This document shows positions 44,858 through 53,787 of a stretch of DNA of 64,000 bases, piece by piece. A model generated the notes under the pieces. That model had not been told where the DNA came from, did no database searches, and saw nothing but the letters and a program-made list of their open reading frames with translations. How positions within the stretch are numbered: position 1 is the stretch's first letter; each line of letters starts with the position of its first letter. The stretch is from Granulicella aggregans. Its GTDB lineage: Bacteria; Acidobacteriota; Terriglobia; Terriglobales; Acidobacteriaceae. Location: positions 496,001 to 560,000 of the forward strand of contig NZ_JACHIP010000003.1 in the NCBI RefSeq assembly GCF_014203275.1. The letters run 5' to 3'. The position numbers and the translations under genes are program-made.

Positions 44858-46426
44858 TCAGTTTGCTTCGTTGGTGAGGGCGTCCATATAGGCGACACTC
44901 AGCACGGTACCCTGGACGGTAATGTTGGTGTTATTGATCTCCGACCCGTCTGCCGTGTTGAAGGCGTGAACCTGTCCACCGTAGGCGGTGTAGACCTTGT
45001 GGTAGTTCTGAATCCAGCAGATGCCAGTGAGGCTGCCGTAGTAGTAGAGATCGGCATTCGTGTTGGGATATCCGACCTGTACCGATCCATTTGTCACAGC
45101 CGGCACAATGGAGGGAGTGTGTGCAGTCAGGTCGAAGCGGGTCAGGCAGTTGTAGTTAGCGGCCTGGGTGGTGTTGCCCGCCGCGAATAGACTTTGCCGA
45201 ACTCCGTTGGCGCACTGCTGGGAGCCGATCCACAGCGTGTTGTCATCCGCGAAGATGAACTGGTTGTGGTTGCCATCCGAGATCGAATAGGCGGCGGTGA
45301 TCTGGTTGGTGGCGAGACTCATCGTGGAGAGATACCCAGCGAAGAGGCCATTCGGATTTGCTGCGCCGGTCAGTTGGCCGTTGGCGCCGATGACGTTTTG
45401 AGACTGTCCTGCGAGATAGAGCGTCGAGCCGTCTGAGATGACCTCGGTGACGCCTCCGGGAACGGGAACCGTGGCGGTGACGGGCGAGACAGTCGGCGGC
45501 GCGGTGGGAATGACCGTGTTGACGAGACCACTCTGCGGCATGATGCTGATGCTGGCGGCAGTACCACCTGCTTCGGGACCAGAGTTGAGCACGTAGACCT
45601 TCGATCCGTCGAGAGAGAAGTACGCTCCTGCGGGGCGATCGAAGTTTCCGGGGACCGCGACGGCGCAATACACCGGCAGAAGAAGCGGCTGGCAGTCAAC
45701 AGACCCTGTGACCGCTATGGCATCCTGCGCGGTCGGATACTGATTCAGGTTGAGCTTGAAGATGCGGTAGAGGACGTCAGAGTTCCGAACCATGGCCAAT
45801 GCGACCGTGTCACCCTGGTTGATCACAACCTGGAAAACGTTCGGAATATTTAGTGCATAGGCACCGCCGGTGCTGGCGTCGTTCAGTATGAGGAGGCCGG
45901 CCTGCTCTTCTGCCTGGAAGATGCGCGTGAAATCTGCCGAGACGGCGATTGCACTCGAGATACCTGCACCGGCTGCAGAGCCGGAGGCAGCCTCGGTACC
46001 GTAGTTGACATTGATGAGCGAGCCGTCGGAGCTGGAGTAGACCAGGCCCCTGCTCTGTTCGGGGAAGTTGTAAATCTGCGACGGGTATCCGCCACTGTAG
46101 CCGGAGACGGGGAAGGTGTGATTGATGTCCTGGATGGTGCCGCGGAGATCGCGCAGGCCGTCAAGGATCTGAAGAAAGCCCTGAGAACCGTTGACGGTGG
46201 CACCTACGAGAACACGCTCAAACAGCTTGCTCGGGGGAACGGGGCGTCCACCGAAGGTGTTGGCGGGAACCTTGTAATAGACCTTGCAGGCGGTAAGTCC
46301 GAACGTCGCCACAGCGAGGAGAACGGCGCAAAATGCAGTTGAGCGCGTGAGATGGAGAGACCGGAGAAACCGCGGGCGAAGCGAGATGCTTTGATTCTTC
46401 AACTTGGACAAACTCCAACCTTCCAT
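44858..46426 (-). CDS. Large lipoprotein with beta-propeller-like repeats
   Basis: A 522-residue exported protein with a signal peptide ending in the lipobox LTAC (Cys47 from ATG 46426). The mature part consists of recurring strands of the type GRGLVYSSSDGSLINV, SLDGSKVYVLNSG and ISDGSTLYLAGQSQNV, as in YVTN/NHL-type propellers. Ser, Thr, Ala and Gly dominate. The start is uncertain: a TTG near 46402 lies behind GGAG, and the frame is open to 46510. It is divergent from the methyltransferase/reductase gene with 130 bases between starts. Role unknown; perhaps a surface protein. Confidence 0.72.
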   Translation of the reverse strand: MEGWSLSKLKNQSISLRPRFLRSLHLTRSTAFCAVLLAVATFGLTACKVYYKVPANTFGGRPVPPSKLFERVLVGATVNGSQGFLQILDGLRDLRGTIQDINHTFPVSGYSGGYPSQIYNFPEQSRGLVYSSSDGSLINVNYGTEAASGSAAGAGISSAIAVSADFTRIFQAEEQAGLLILNDASTGGAYALNIPNVFQVVINQGDTVALAMVRNSDVLYRIFKLNLNQYPTAQDAIAVTGSVDCQPLLLPVYCAVAVPGNFDRPAGAYFSLDGSKVYVLNSGPEAGGTAASISIMPQSGLVNTVIPTAPPTVSPVTATVPVPGGVTEVISDGSTLYLAGQSQNVIGANGQLTGAANPNGLFAGYLSTMSLATNQITAAYSISDGNHNQFIFADDNTLWIGSQQCANGVRQSLFAAGNTTQAANYNCLTRFDLTAHTPSIVPAVTNGSVQVGYPNTNADLYYYGSLTGICWIQNYHKVYTAYGGQVHAFNTADGSEINNTNITVQGTVLSVAYMDALTNEAN

Positions 46427-46556
46427 TGCAGGACAAACGCAACTAACCGATTGCCCTGAGTATACCAAAGGACGGCCACCATTCCGGGACGCCTCGCGAG
46501 CGGATGGCATGGGGTGTACAGGGAGCCAATCTCAAAGTGGCTTAGGATGGATGTTC

Positions 46557-48515
46557 ATGGAAAGAACGAAAGAACTTAGCCGTCTGCTTGCGTTTGTCGG
46601 AAGCGGCCACGGGCACCCGGGGCAAGACATAAATGGGACTGCCGAGGATCAACAGCCAGGCCCCGTGCTTTGCGACGGTGCGATGGGCACGATGTTTTAT
46701 GGCGGCGGCGTGTTTATCAACCGCTGCTATGACGAGCTCAATGTCTCTCAGCCTGACCTCGTCCGGGGCATCCATGCGGAGTACCTTCAGGCTGGTGCGC
46801 GGATCATCGAGACGAATACCTTTGGCGCGAATGTCGTCCGGTTGGAGCGATACGGGCTGGGCGATAAGGTGCGCGAGATCAATCTCGCCGGAGTCCGGCT
46901 GGCACGCGAGAGCGTCAACCAGATTCGCGAGAAGCAGGCTTCCGAGGCTCTAGTTGCTGGAGCGCTGGGGCCGCTTGGGGTTCGTCTTGCACCAGAGGGA
47001 AAGCTCACCGCCGAAGAGGCGTTTGAAGCTTTCCGTGAGCAGGTCGCCGCGCTGACGGAGGAAGTCCCGGGCGTGGGGCCGGATCTATTGATCGTCGAGA
47101 CGATGGTTTCGCTGGCAGAGACGGAGCAGGCTGTTAAGGCGGCGCGGGCGGTTGCACCGAATCTTCCTTTGGTTGTGATGGTGACCGTCGACGAAGCAGG
47201 GAACTGTCTTGATGGGACGACGGCTGAAGACGCGGCCACGAAGCTGACCGAGTGGGGCGTGGACGGGCTTGGATGCAATTGCAGCTCCGGGCCAGCCGTC
47301 GTGTTGAACGCGGTCGAGCGCATGCGGGCGGTGACGACCTTACCGCTTGCGGCGATGCCAAACGCCGGGATGCCGCGATCGGTGGAAGGCCGGAATATCT
47401 ACCTGACCTCTCCGGAGTACCTGGCGAGTTTCGCGCGCAAGTTTGTGAAGGCGGGCGTGACGTTTATTGGCGGCTGCTGCGGGACTACGCCCGCGCACAT
47501 CCGTGCTATGCGGGCGGCGCTGCGAGCGCTGGAGGCCCAGACTTCGGCGGTTCAGGTTGTCGCGGAGACATCTTCGGCTGAGGTTTTGGAGAATAAAGTC
47601 CAGCCTCCGGCGCTGGGTGAGAGGTCGAAGATTGGGTCGATGATCGCCGCTGGAGACTTCGTCACGCTGGTGGAGATCGTGCCTCCGAAGGGGATTGACT
47701 GCTCGAAGGAGCTGGAGGGCGCGGCCCTTCTCCATCGGCTGGGAGTGGACGCCATCAACGTGCCGGACTCGCCAAGGGCGAGCGCAAGGATGAGTGCGCA
47801 GAGTCTCTGCACGCAGATTCAACAGCATGTCGGGATTGAGACGGTGCTGCACTATACCTGCCGTGATCGCAACATTCTGAGCATTCAGAGCGACCTGATC
47901 GGAGCCTCTTCAATTGGTCTGAAGAACATTCTTTGCCTGACGGGGGATCCACCGAAGCTGGGGAATTATCCGGATGCGACAGCAGTATTCGATGTCGACG
48001 CGATCGGGCTGGTGAAGATTGTGAAGAAGCTGAACCATGGGCTGGACATTGGGCAGAATCCGATTGGTGGGTCGACCGGATTTACGATCTCGGTGGCGGC
48101 GAATCCGGGGGTGGCGGACATCGACAACGAGGTTCGCAGGTTCGCGTTCAAAGTGCAGGCGGGGGCGGAGTTCGCTATTACGCAGCCGGTCTTCGATCTG
48201 CGCTTGTTGGCGGAGTTTCTCAAGAAGATTGAAGGGTTCCGAATTCCAGTGATTGCGGGCATATGGCCGCTTACCAGCCTGAAGAACGCGGAGTTCATGA
48301 AGAACGACCTGAAAGTGAGCATGCCAGCAGAGATTATGGCGAGGATGGCGGCTATGACCTCCCCTGAAGCGGCGCGGGCAGAGGGAATTGCGATCGCTCG
48401 CGAGATGCTCGCCGAGGTTCGCGGCCAGGTGCAGGGAGTGCAGGTGAGTGCTCCGTTTGGGAAATACACGGCCGCGGCGCAGGTGCTTGGCTTCTCCGAT
48501 GGCGAGACAGCGTAA
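46557..48515 (+). CDS. Bifunctional homocysteine S-methyltransferase / methylenetetrahydrofolate reductase
   Basis: A 652-residue fusion like Bacillus YitJ. The N-terminal half is a zinc-dependent homocysteine methyltransferase domain: PVLCDGAMGTMF, ETNTFGAN, then the zinc Cys in GCNCSSGP (near 240) and the Cys pair in GGCCGTTP (near 306). The C-terminal half from about residue 360 is a MetF-type FAD barrel (FVTLVEIVPPKGID, YTCRDRN, LCLTGDPP, FAITQPVFD). It couples 5,10-methylene-THF reduction to methionine synthesis. ATG 46557 has AGGA nine bases upstream. xseB follows after 18 bases. Confidence 0.93.
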   Translation: MERTKELSRLLAFVGSGHGHPGQDINGTAEDQQPGPVLCDGAMGTMFYGGGVFINRCYDELNVSQPDLVRGIHAEYLQAGARIIETNTFGANVVRLERYGLGDKVREINLAGVRLARESVNQIREKQASEALVAGALGPLGVRLAPEGKLTAEEAFEAFREQVAALTEEVPGVGPDLLIVETMVSLAETEQAVKAARAVAPNLPLVVMVTVDEAGNCLDGTTAEDAATKLTEWGVDGLGCNCSSGPAVVLNAVERMRAVTTLPLAAMPNAGMPRSVEGRNIYLTSPEYLASFARKFVKAGVTFIGGCCGTTPAHIRAMRAALRALEAQTSAVQVVAETSSAEVLENKVQPPALGERSKIGSMIAAGDFVTLVEIVPPKGIDCSKELEGAALLHRLGVDAINVPDSPRASARMSAQSLCTQIQQHVGIETVLHYTCRDRNILSIQSDLIGASSIGLKNILCLTGDPPKLGNYPDATAVFDVDAIGLVKIVKKLNHGLDIGQNPIGGSTGFTISVAANPGVADIDNEVRRFAFKVQAGAEFAITQPVFDLRLLAEFLKKIEGFRIPVIAGIWPLTSLKNAEFMKNDLKVSMPAEIMARMAAMTSPEAARAEGIAIAREMLAEVRGQVQGVQVSAPFGKYTAAAQVLGFSDGETA

Positions 48516-48533
48516 GGATTCGAGGAGATTGGT

Positions 48534-48767
48534 ATGGCAAAGTTTGAAGAGAATCTGACTTCACTGGAGACGGTGGTGGAGCGCCTGGAGCGCGGTGATC
48601 TGTCACTTGAAGATTCCGTGAAGCTCTTCGAGCAGGGTGTGGCACTGTCCGCTGCCTGCAAGGTAGAGCTGGACGCAGCGGAAGGAAAGATACAGATCCT
48701 GCTGGATCCGGCGCGGAGTTCCACGGCTGATCTTGAAGTTGAAGACGATGCCGACGAGGAAGAGTAG
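48534..48767 (+). CDS. xseB: Exodeoxyribonuclease VII small subunit
   Basis: A 77-residue XseB protein, the small subunit of exonuclease VII, which degrades single-stranded DNA with XseA. FEENLTSLETVVERLERGDLSLEDSVKLFEQGVALSAACKVELDAAEGKIQIL is fully typical. The tail is acidic (VEDDADEEE). GAGG lies nine bases before the ATG. xseA is not in the window. It probably shares the transcript of the upstream methyltransferase/reductase gene. Confidence 0.95.
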   Translation: MAKFEENLTSLETVVERLERGDLSLEDSVKLFEQGVALSAACKVELDAAEGKIQILLDPARSSTADLEVEDDADEEE

Positions 48768-49188
48768 CCTACGATCTCGGGCTTATCTTCACGTATTCGA
48801 GAGTAAAATTCGCGGTTGAGAAACTACCGTTGCCCGAAGGACGATTTGTTCGGAGTACGAGGCTCTGCCGGAGAAGCTGCGGCAGTAAGTCGTCCAGCTA
48901 GTGAAGCCGAAGATCCCGGACCCGTAACGCACCAAAGATGAAAGCGAAATGCGGGGGCCTCGCCACTGCGCTGCGGACGATAAAGCTTTCCGCCGCTCCG
49001 GTCGAGGTGACGTGTTTTCGGATCGAATTCCCGCGCCCTACGACTCCGTTACTAATCGAGTAGAAATGGTCGCCATGAATTCAATGAAGAGCGTATTATT
49101 CTGCCCGTCTTGAGGGAACGCTCCTCCAGCCTCTCGTAAGTTCGCGTGGGGCGCGCGAAGGAGACAAAAGAAAGACCTGGAGAGTGAA
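48768..49188. other. Intergenic region before the sugar-binding protein
   Basis: About 420 bases. It contains dispersed repeat copy C and, near 49100-49110, a weak GGAACGCTCC semi-palindrome that might be a regulator site. Nothing coding is seen. Confidence 0.4.
48943..49013 (+). repeat. Dispersed palindromic repeat, copy C
   Basis: GCGAAATGCGGGGGCCTCGCC, ACTGCGCTGCGGACGATAA, AGCTTTCCGCCGCTCCGGT, then CGAGGTGACG. The stem GCTGCGGA/TTCCGCCGC differs from copy A but keeps its pairing around GCGGA/TCCGC. Confidence 0.65.
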
Positions 49189-50187
49189 ATGAAGAATGTC
49201 GGATTGAAACTACTTATTGTGGCAGTCTCTATCGGGTCACTGGGATTCACCGGGTGCCAATATCATTCCAAGAAGAATGAGACTTATTATCTTGTTTCAA
49301 ACAATCTGAAGCTGCCTTACTGGAAGGCACTCAATGAGGGTTTCCAGAAAGCTGCTTCTGAGTACGACGTTACCGCGCGTCTGGTGGGTCCGGACAACTT
49401 CGATCCCCAGGCAGAGCTGGACTCGTTTACCAGGGCGGTCAACTCACGACCAGCGGGGATTCTGATCTCAGTTGCGGACGCGAATCTTATGCGACCCGAG
49501 ATCAACTCAGCGATCGAGTCCGGGGTACCGGTCATCACCGTGGACTCTGATGCTCCCACGAGCAACCGTTTGTACTTTATCGGGACGAATAATCTGTCTG
49601 CGGGTCATCTTGGCGGGGAGCGGCTGGTCCAGAAGCTGAATGGGAAGGGGAACGTGGTCTTCTACACGATCAAAGGCCAGCCCAACCTGGAGGAGCGGCT
49701 GAAAGGCTACAAGGACATGCTGGCCGACCATCCGGGAATCAAGATCGTGGACGTATTCGACACCAAGGGTGATCCAGCAGCGTCCTTCGACCAGACTGAA
49801 CAGTATGCCGCGAAGAGCGGGGCAGACAAGATTGATGCGTTCGTCTGCCTGGAGTCGTCTTCGGGAAAGAGCATCGCCGAAGTATTGAAGCGCAAGGGCG
49901 TCACAGACCGTGCCGTCATCGCGATGGACGTGGACTCGGAGACGTTGAACCTGATCAAGGACGGGAACATCGATTCGACGATCTCGCAGAAGCCCTACAC
50001 GATGGGATATGTGGGTTTGAAGTCCTTGGATGAGATCCACCACTATCTGCCAAAGCCGTTTCACAACAATTACAGCGTTGACTCTTTCTCACCGTACCCG
50101 GTGTTTGTCGATACGGGCACGGCGATCGTGGACAAGGTAAATGTCGATATCTACGCCGGATCGGCTGCGGCGGTGGAGAACAAATAA
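49189..50187 (+). CDS. Sugar-binding lipoprotein, ribose/xylose ABC type
   Basis: A 332-residue periplasmic-binding protein of the LacI-related type 1 fold. The signal peptide ends in FTGC, making Cys23 the lipid-bearing residue. YYLVSNNLKLPYWKALNEGFQKAA, ARLVGPDNFDPQAELDSFTRAVN, and the IGTNNLSAGHLGGE hinge region match the RbsB group. No permease or ATPase gene is adjacent. Its position beside a LacI regulator and arabinan genes suggests arabinose or arabino-oligosaccharide as ligand. GGAGAG precedes the ATG. Confidence 0.88.
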   Translation: MKNVGLKLLIVAVSIGSLGFTGCQYHSKKNETYYLVSNNLKLPYWKALNEGFQKAASEYDVTARLVGPDNFDPQAELDSFTRAVNSRPAGILISVADANLMRPEINSAIESGVPVITVDSDAPTSNRLYFIGTNNLSAGHLGGERLVQKLNGKGNVVFYTIKGQPNLEERLKGYKDMLADHPGIKIVDVFDTKGDPAASFDQTEQYAAKSGADKIDAFVCLESSSGKSIAEVLKRKGVTDRAVIAMDVDSETLNLIKDGNIDSTISQKPYTMGYVGLKSLDEIHHYLPKPFHNNYSVDSFSPYPVFVDTGTAIVDKVNVDIYAGSAAAVENK

Positions 50188-50220
50188 GGCAGAGTAGCTG
50201 CTCCTGCGAGGGCGGCCCGA

Positions 50221-51330
50221 TCAGCCGCCTGGGTGGTTCGCACCGCCCAGGTCGCTGAGGGCCCCTTTCGGGAGTCCGGTAGTCTGCCTGACGATAAGCC
50301 GGGTCTGGATGACGGATTTCGAAGTGGCTTCTGTCCGCCCGTCCACAAGCTGGATGTGGGACAGGAGGGACTTGACCGCTGCCTCCGCCAACTCCCGGCA
50401 GGACATGCGCACCGTGGTGAGGGGCGGAATGGTGTACTCCGCGAGGTGGACATCGTCGAAGCCGATGACCGAAAAGTCATCGGGAACTTTCAGGTTCGCC
50501 TCGAAGAGAGCATGCAGCACTCCGATGGCGGTGAGGTCGTTCGAGCACATCACCGCGGTCGGCCTGTCGGGATTTGCGAGGATCTTCTTCATGGCGTCGC
50601 GGCCGCCGTCAAGCGAGTGGTCGCCTTCGATCATCCAGGCTGGATTCACTGCGATACCGACGCTCTTGAGCGAGTCAAGAAACGCCTGCCTCCGCAGCGC
50701 GGCCGAGTGAAGGCTGAGGGGTCCGCTGATAAAGCCGATCCTGCGATGGCCAAGGACAGCCAGGTGCTGGACGGCTTCGTGAATGCCGGCACGGTAGTCG
50801 ACGGCGAGCGTATCGCTGTTCGGACGATGCGTCCCGGCTTCGATGAAGGTGATGGGAATATTCTCGGCAGTGAAGCGATCAAGGACGAACTCTTCGACGC
50901 CGAAGGTCATGATGGCGACGCCGTCCACTTTCCTCTCCAACATGCGCCGGGCGCAGAGTTCCATGGTCTTCGGCTCGTAGTTGGTGCTGCCGATGAGGAT
51001 CTCGTATCCGCGGGCGATCGCGACCTGCTCGAACTCGTGAATCAGTTCGGGGAAGAAAGGATTGGTGATCTCAGAGACGATGAGGCCAAGCAGCTTGCTC
51101 TTTCCCGAGACAAGGGCGCGAGCCTGGGTGTTGGGGAAGTAGTTCAGTTCTTCGACGGCCTTCCAGACGCGGGCTGCAAGGGCTGGGTCCACCGTGGGAA
51201 TGTAGTTGATCGTCCGCGAGACGGTGGCGATGGAGACGCGTGCCAGTGCCGCGACATCCCGTATGTCTACCTTTGGCGAGGCACCTGTCTTCTTTGCGGT
51301 CTTGTTTGCGGTTCTGGACGATGCCCTCAT
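50221..51330 (-). CDS. LacI-family transcriptional regulator
   Basis: A 369-residue repressor. The basic Lys/Thr-rich leader of about 20 residues is followed by the DNA-binding domain VDIRDVAALARVSIATVSRTINYIPTVDPALAARVWKAVEELNYFPNTQARAL with hinge helix, then the sugar-binding core (GLIVSEITNPFFPELI, GYEILIGSTNYEP, HRRIGFISGP, FSVIGFDDVHLAEYTIPPLTTVRM). It converges on the sugar-binding protein gene and is followed upstream by the arabinofuranosidase gene. The AAACGTTT palindromes at 53512 and 53694 are likely targets, by inference. Confidence 0.92.
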   Translation of the reverse strand: MRASSRTANKTAKKTGASPKVDIRDVAALARVSIATVSRTINYIPTVDPALAARVWKAVEELNYFPNTQARALVSGKSKLLGLIVSEITNPFFPELIHEFEQVAIARGYEILIGSTNYEPKTMELCARRMLERKVDGVAIMTFGVEEFVLDRFTAENIPITFIEAGTHRPNSDTLAVDYRAGIHEAVQHLAVLGHRRIGFISGPLSLHSAALRRQAFLDSLKSVGIAVNPAWMIEGDHSLDGGRDAMKKILANPDRPTAVMCSNDLTAIGVLHALFEANLKVPDDFSVIGFDDVHLAEYTIPPLTTVRMSCRELAEAAVKSLLSHIQLVDGRTEATSKSVIQTRLIVRQTTGLPKGALSDLGGANHPGG

Positions 51331-51434
51331 GGTCTCCGATCCTGAAACTGAATGATCCTGAAGGTTTGATTATTGCAGCAGTCGCCAATAGTTCGAAGTT
51401 CCGGGGATAAGACAGATACCAAGGGAGTGAGCGC

Positions 51435-51474
51435 CTCGAGACTCCAGGCGGAAGTCTCCGCCTGGAGTCTCGAG
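51435..51474. terminator. Perfect 18-bp stem after the arabinofuranosidase gene
   Basis: CTCGAGACTCCAGGCGGA (51435-51452) and its exact complement (51457-51474) form an 18-base stem around AGTC. It begins nine bases beyond the arabinofuranosidase stop on the minus strand. There is no T run on either side, so it could end transcription by Rho-aided means or protect the mRNA 3' end. Confidence 0.7.
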
Positions 51475-51482
51475 GGTTGAGG

Positions 51483-53456
51483 CTAGTGGAGAGGTACATC
51501 CACGATCTGAATCGTCAGAGGCGGGACGGTGTGTTTCCATGGAGCGGAGCCAACCGGCCGGGTGATGGTGTGAGGCACGATCTGCTTCGGGTCGGACATG
51601 GAGTTCGTCGCCTCGAACGATGCGGCGTGCAGAGAGATGACCGTGGCCTCACCTGAAGCCTTAATGCCTGCAACGTCCAGCGTGAGCGGCTGCTCGATCG
51701 TCGAGGCGTTGACAAACTTCAGGTGGAGAACGTGGTCGCTCGAGCCGACGGTTGCGGAGTAGAAGAAGCGCTCCTGGGCACCTGAGATAGACGACTCAGG
51801 CGTTCCGTCGCCAAGATGGGCGGCAAAGAGCGACTGGGCATAGAAGCTGGGTGAGCCGTAACTCTCCAGGCCGTCGTAGCCGATGAGGTCGGGCGACCAT
51901 TGCATGCCGCCGGGATTGATGTTGACGAGAAGCGGCGCGTAGGCAGAGAGGATGATGAGGTCGCTGTTGCGCTCCATGGAGGTCATCCATGCGGCGTCGC
52001 CGAGGGCGGAGCCGAAGTTGGGCGTGGGCGAGCCGGACATGGATGCCCACTCGCCGACGAAGATCTTCGGGCCGTTTCTCGGGGCGTTGTCGTAGTGGTG
52101 GACGAAGTCCATCATCTCTGCGGGTGGCTTGTAGTAGTGATCGTCGATGACATCGGGCTGTTCCTCCGGGTGATCCGTCTTCACCGGCGTTGTGGCGATC
52201 AGCTTGTACTGCGGATAGGCCTTGCGGATGGCATGGGCGAACTGGGGATAGCGGGAGTCATAGCTTCCAGATTTGTCGAGCCAATCTTCATTGCCGATCT
52301 CAATGTAGTGCAGCGGGAATGGTGCCGGGTGGCCGTCTTTCGCGCGTTCAGCACCCCACTTGGTGGAGGAGTCGCCGGTGACATACTCGATCTCGTCGAG
52401 AGCAGCCTGAACGAAGGGCTCCATATTTTTGCCGGCTTCGATGTGCTTTCCGCCTAGAGCGTATCCGGCGTAGATCGCCAGGATCGGCTCGATCTTCAGG
52501 TCTTCGCACCACTCGAGAAACTCGAGCAGACCGAGGCCATCGCTGGAGTAGTAGCTCCACGGAGCCTGGTGCCCGGGGCGGTCGACGATTGGGCCGATGG
52601 TCTCTTTCCAGTTGTACCAATCTTCGAGGCGATCGCCTTCGAGGTAGTTGCCGCCGGGTAGACGGAGGAACTTGGGGTGGAGATCGGCCATCTTCTCCAT
52701 AAGGTCGATGCGATTGCCGTTCGGCGTGTTGTGAAAGGTCGGGGGCATCAGGGACGCTGCCTGCAGCCAGATGGTTCCGGGACGAGCAACGGTCAGAACG
52801 AGGTGGTTCGCGGTCGAAGCAACGATCTGGCCGGTGGTGATGGTGTACTCGTAGCGGGCCCAGTCTCCGGACTTCAGATCGATCTTCGCCTCTCCGGCGG
52901 AGGCGCCGGACTTGTCGTTGATCAGCTTTGCGGTGATGGGGGCGTCGCTGTCGACCTTCGCGTAGAACGATCCCTTATAGGTGGTGTGGGGCTTCAGCGG
53001 GATTCCCCAGTAGCCAGCGGTGGTAACTCCCGCCTCGGCACCGTCGGACGCGGAGGTGACCTGGATTTTCATGCTGTAGGGCAGAGCTTTGCTGGGGCCG
53101 GAGTGCTCGTCCGATGAGAGTTCAGCGGCGGCATTGCCGTTGCGGACCAGGTCCCAGTGCTCGATACCCATCCAACTGCGCCGGAAGGTATGGTTCTGCA
53201 AGAGCTCGGCGTAGAGGCCGCCGTCAAAGGCATGATTGATCTCCTCGGTCATCATGCCGTAGAGCATCGGGCTGACGGGGCTGACGATCTTTGCGGAGTC
53301 GATCTTCAGTTGTGCCGGTTCGACCGGTGCAGGCTTGGTCTGCGAGTTGGAGAAAGGGCTGTACACAAGAAGAGCGACGGCCGCAAAGGCCGTTGCTCTG
53401 AGCAAGCTGGAGTGCCTGCGGGGCATGTTGTTTGAGGGGGCGAAGCCTGTTTGCAT
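51483..53456 (-). CDS. Alpha-L-arabinofuranosidase, GH51
   Basis: A 657-residue exported enzyme that removes arabinofuranose side chains from arabinan or arabinoxylan. A signal peptide (LLRATAFAAVALLVYSPFSNSQ) precedes a carbohydrate-binding-like beta domain (residues 60-240), the barrel (GNRIDLMEKMADLHPKFLRLPGGNYLEG) and a C-terminal beta domain. The acid/base Glu390 lies in YIEIGNED and the nucleophile Glu469 in FVGEWAS. ATG 53456 has GGAG nine bases upstream. An AAACGTTT site lies about 55 bases before the start. Confidence 0.93.
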   Translation of the reverse strand: MQTGFAPSNNMPRRHSSLLRATAFAAVALLVYSPFSNSQTKPAPVEPAQLKIDSAKIVSPVSPMLYGMMTEEINHAFDGGLYAELLQNHTFRRSWMGIEHWDLVRNGNAAAELSSDEHSGPSKALPYSMKIQVTSASDGAEAGVTTAGYWGIPLKPHTTYKGSFYAKVDSDAPITAKLINDKSGASAGEAKIDLKSGDWARYEYTITTGQIVASTANHLVLTVARPGTIWLQAASLMPPTFHNTPNGNRIDLMEKMADLHPKFLRLPGGNYLEGDRLEDWYNWKETIGPIVDRPGHQAPWSYYSSDGLGLLEFLEWCEDLKIEPILAIYAGYALGGKHIEAGKNMEPFVQAALDEIEYVTGDSSTKWGAERAKDGHPAPFPLHYIEIGNEDWLDKSGSYDSRYPQFAHAIRKAYPQYKLIATTPVKTDHPEEQPDVIDDHYYKPPAEMMDFVHHYDNAPRNGPKIFVGEWASMSGSPTPNFGSALGDAAWMTSMERNSDLIILSAYAPLLVNINPGGMQWSPDLIGYDGLESYGSPSFYAQSLFAAHLGDGTPESSISGAQERFFYSATVGSSDHVLHLKFVNASTIEQPLTLDVAGIKASGEATVISLHAASFEATNSMSDPKQIVPHTITRPVGSAPWKHTVPPLTIQIVDVPLH

Positions 53457-53508
53457 TGCAGAGATCTCCTGAAGTTGAAGAAGGCGGACAGATGGATTCG
53501 GGGTGTCG

Positions 53509-53522
53509 CGGAAACGTTTACC
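53509..53522. promoter_or_regulatory. LacI-type operator 1
   Basis: CGGAAACGTTTACC with the palindrome AAACGTTT at 53512-53519. Read on the other strand it is GGTAAACGTTTCC, which closely matches operator 2. The central CG with A/T-rich flanks is the pattern of LacI/GalR regulators. It lies about 55 bases before the arabinofuranosidase start. Confidence 0.65.
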
Positions 53523-53690
53523 TTGGTCTGGAAGAGTCTACTCCAGAACAGTATGGGATGTGGAGAGCAAGAGGACGGACGGACTCCTAAAACACACAAA
53601 GAGGGGCGGGTTGGGAAGATCTTAGATCCAGCTTTGGGGCACGGTGAGATACGGTTGACGAGTGTCGGATCGCCGATGTATTTTCTTTGG

Positions 53691-53704
53691 AGTAAACGTT
53701 TGCC
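53691..53704. promoter_or_regulatory. LacI-type operator 2
   Basis: AGTAAACGTTTGCC with the palindrome AAACGTTT at 53694-53701, about 87 bases before the araA start. Shares GTAAACGTTT plus a following C with operator 1, 182 bases away. Two sites in one divergent region allow looping. Confidence 0.65.
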
Positions 53705-53787
53705 ACTTATTGCCTGGCTCGCAACGAGCGATCCGAGGATTTGGCGCGATCCACTTACTTTGAAGAATTGAGCAATAGGGGCACACC

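Larger units (their letters stand above)
53457..53787. other. Divergent control region of arabinofuranosidase and araA
   Basis: A 331-base region between two divergent arabinose genes. It carries two LacI-type operators and no convincing gene. Confidence 0.6.

Noticed and set aside
50211..50229. GGCGGC/GCCGCC hairpin between the sugar-binding protein and LacI genes as a terminator.
   Set aside because: Six weak pairs without a T run and overlapping the lacI stop; too little support.
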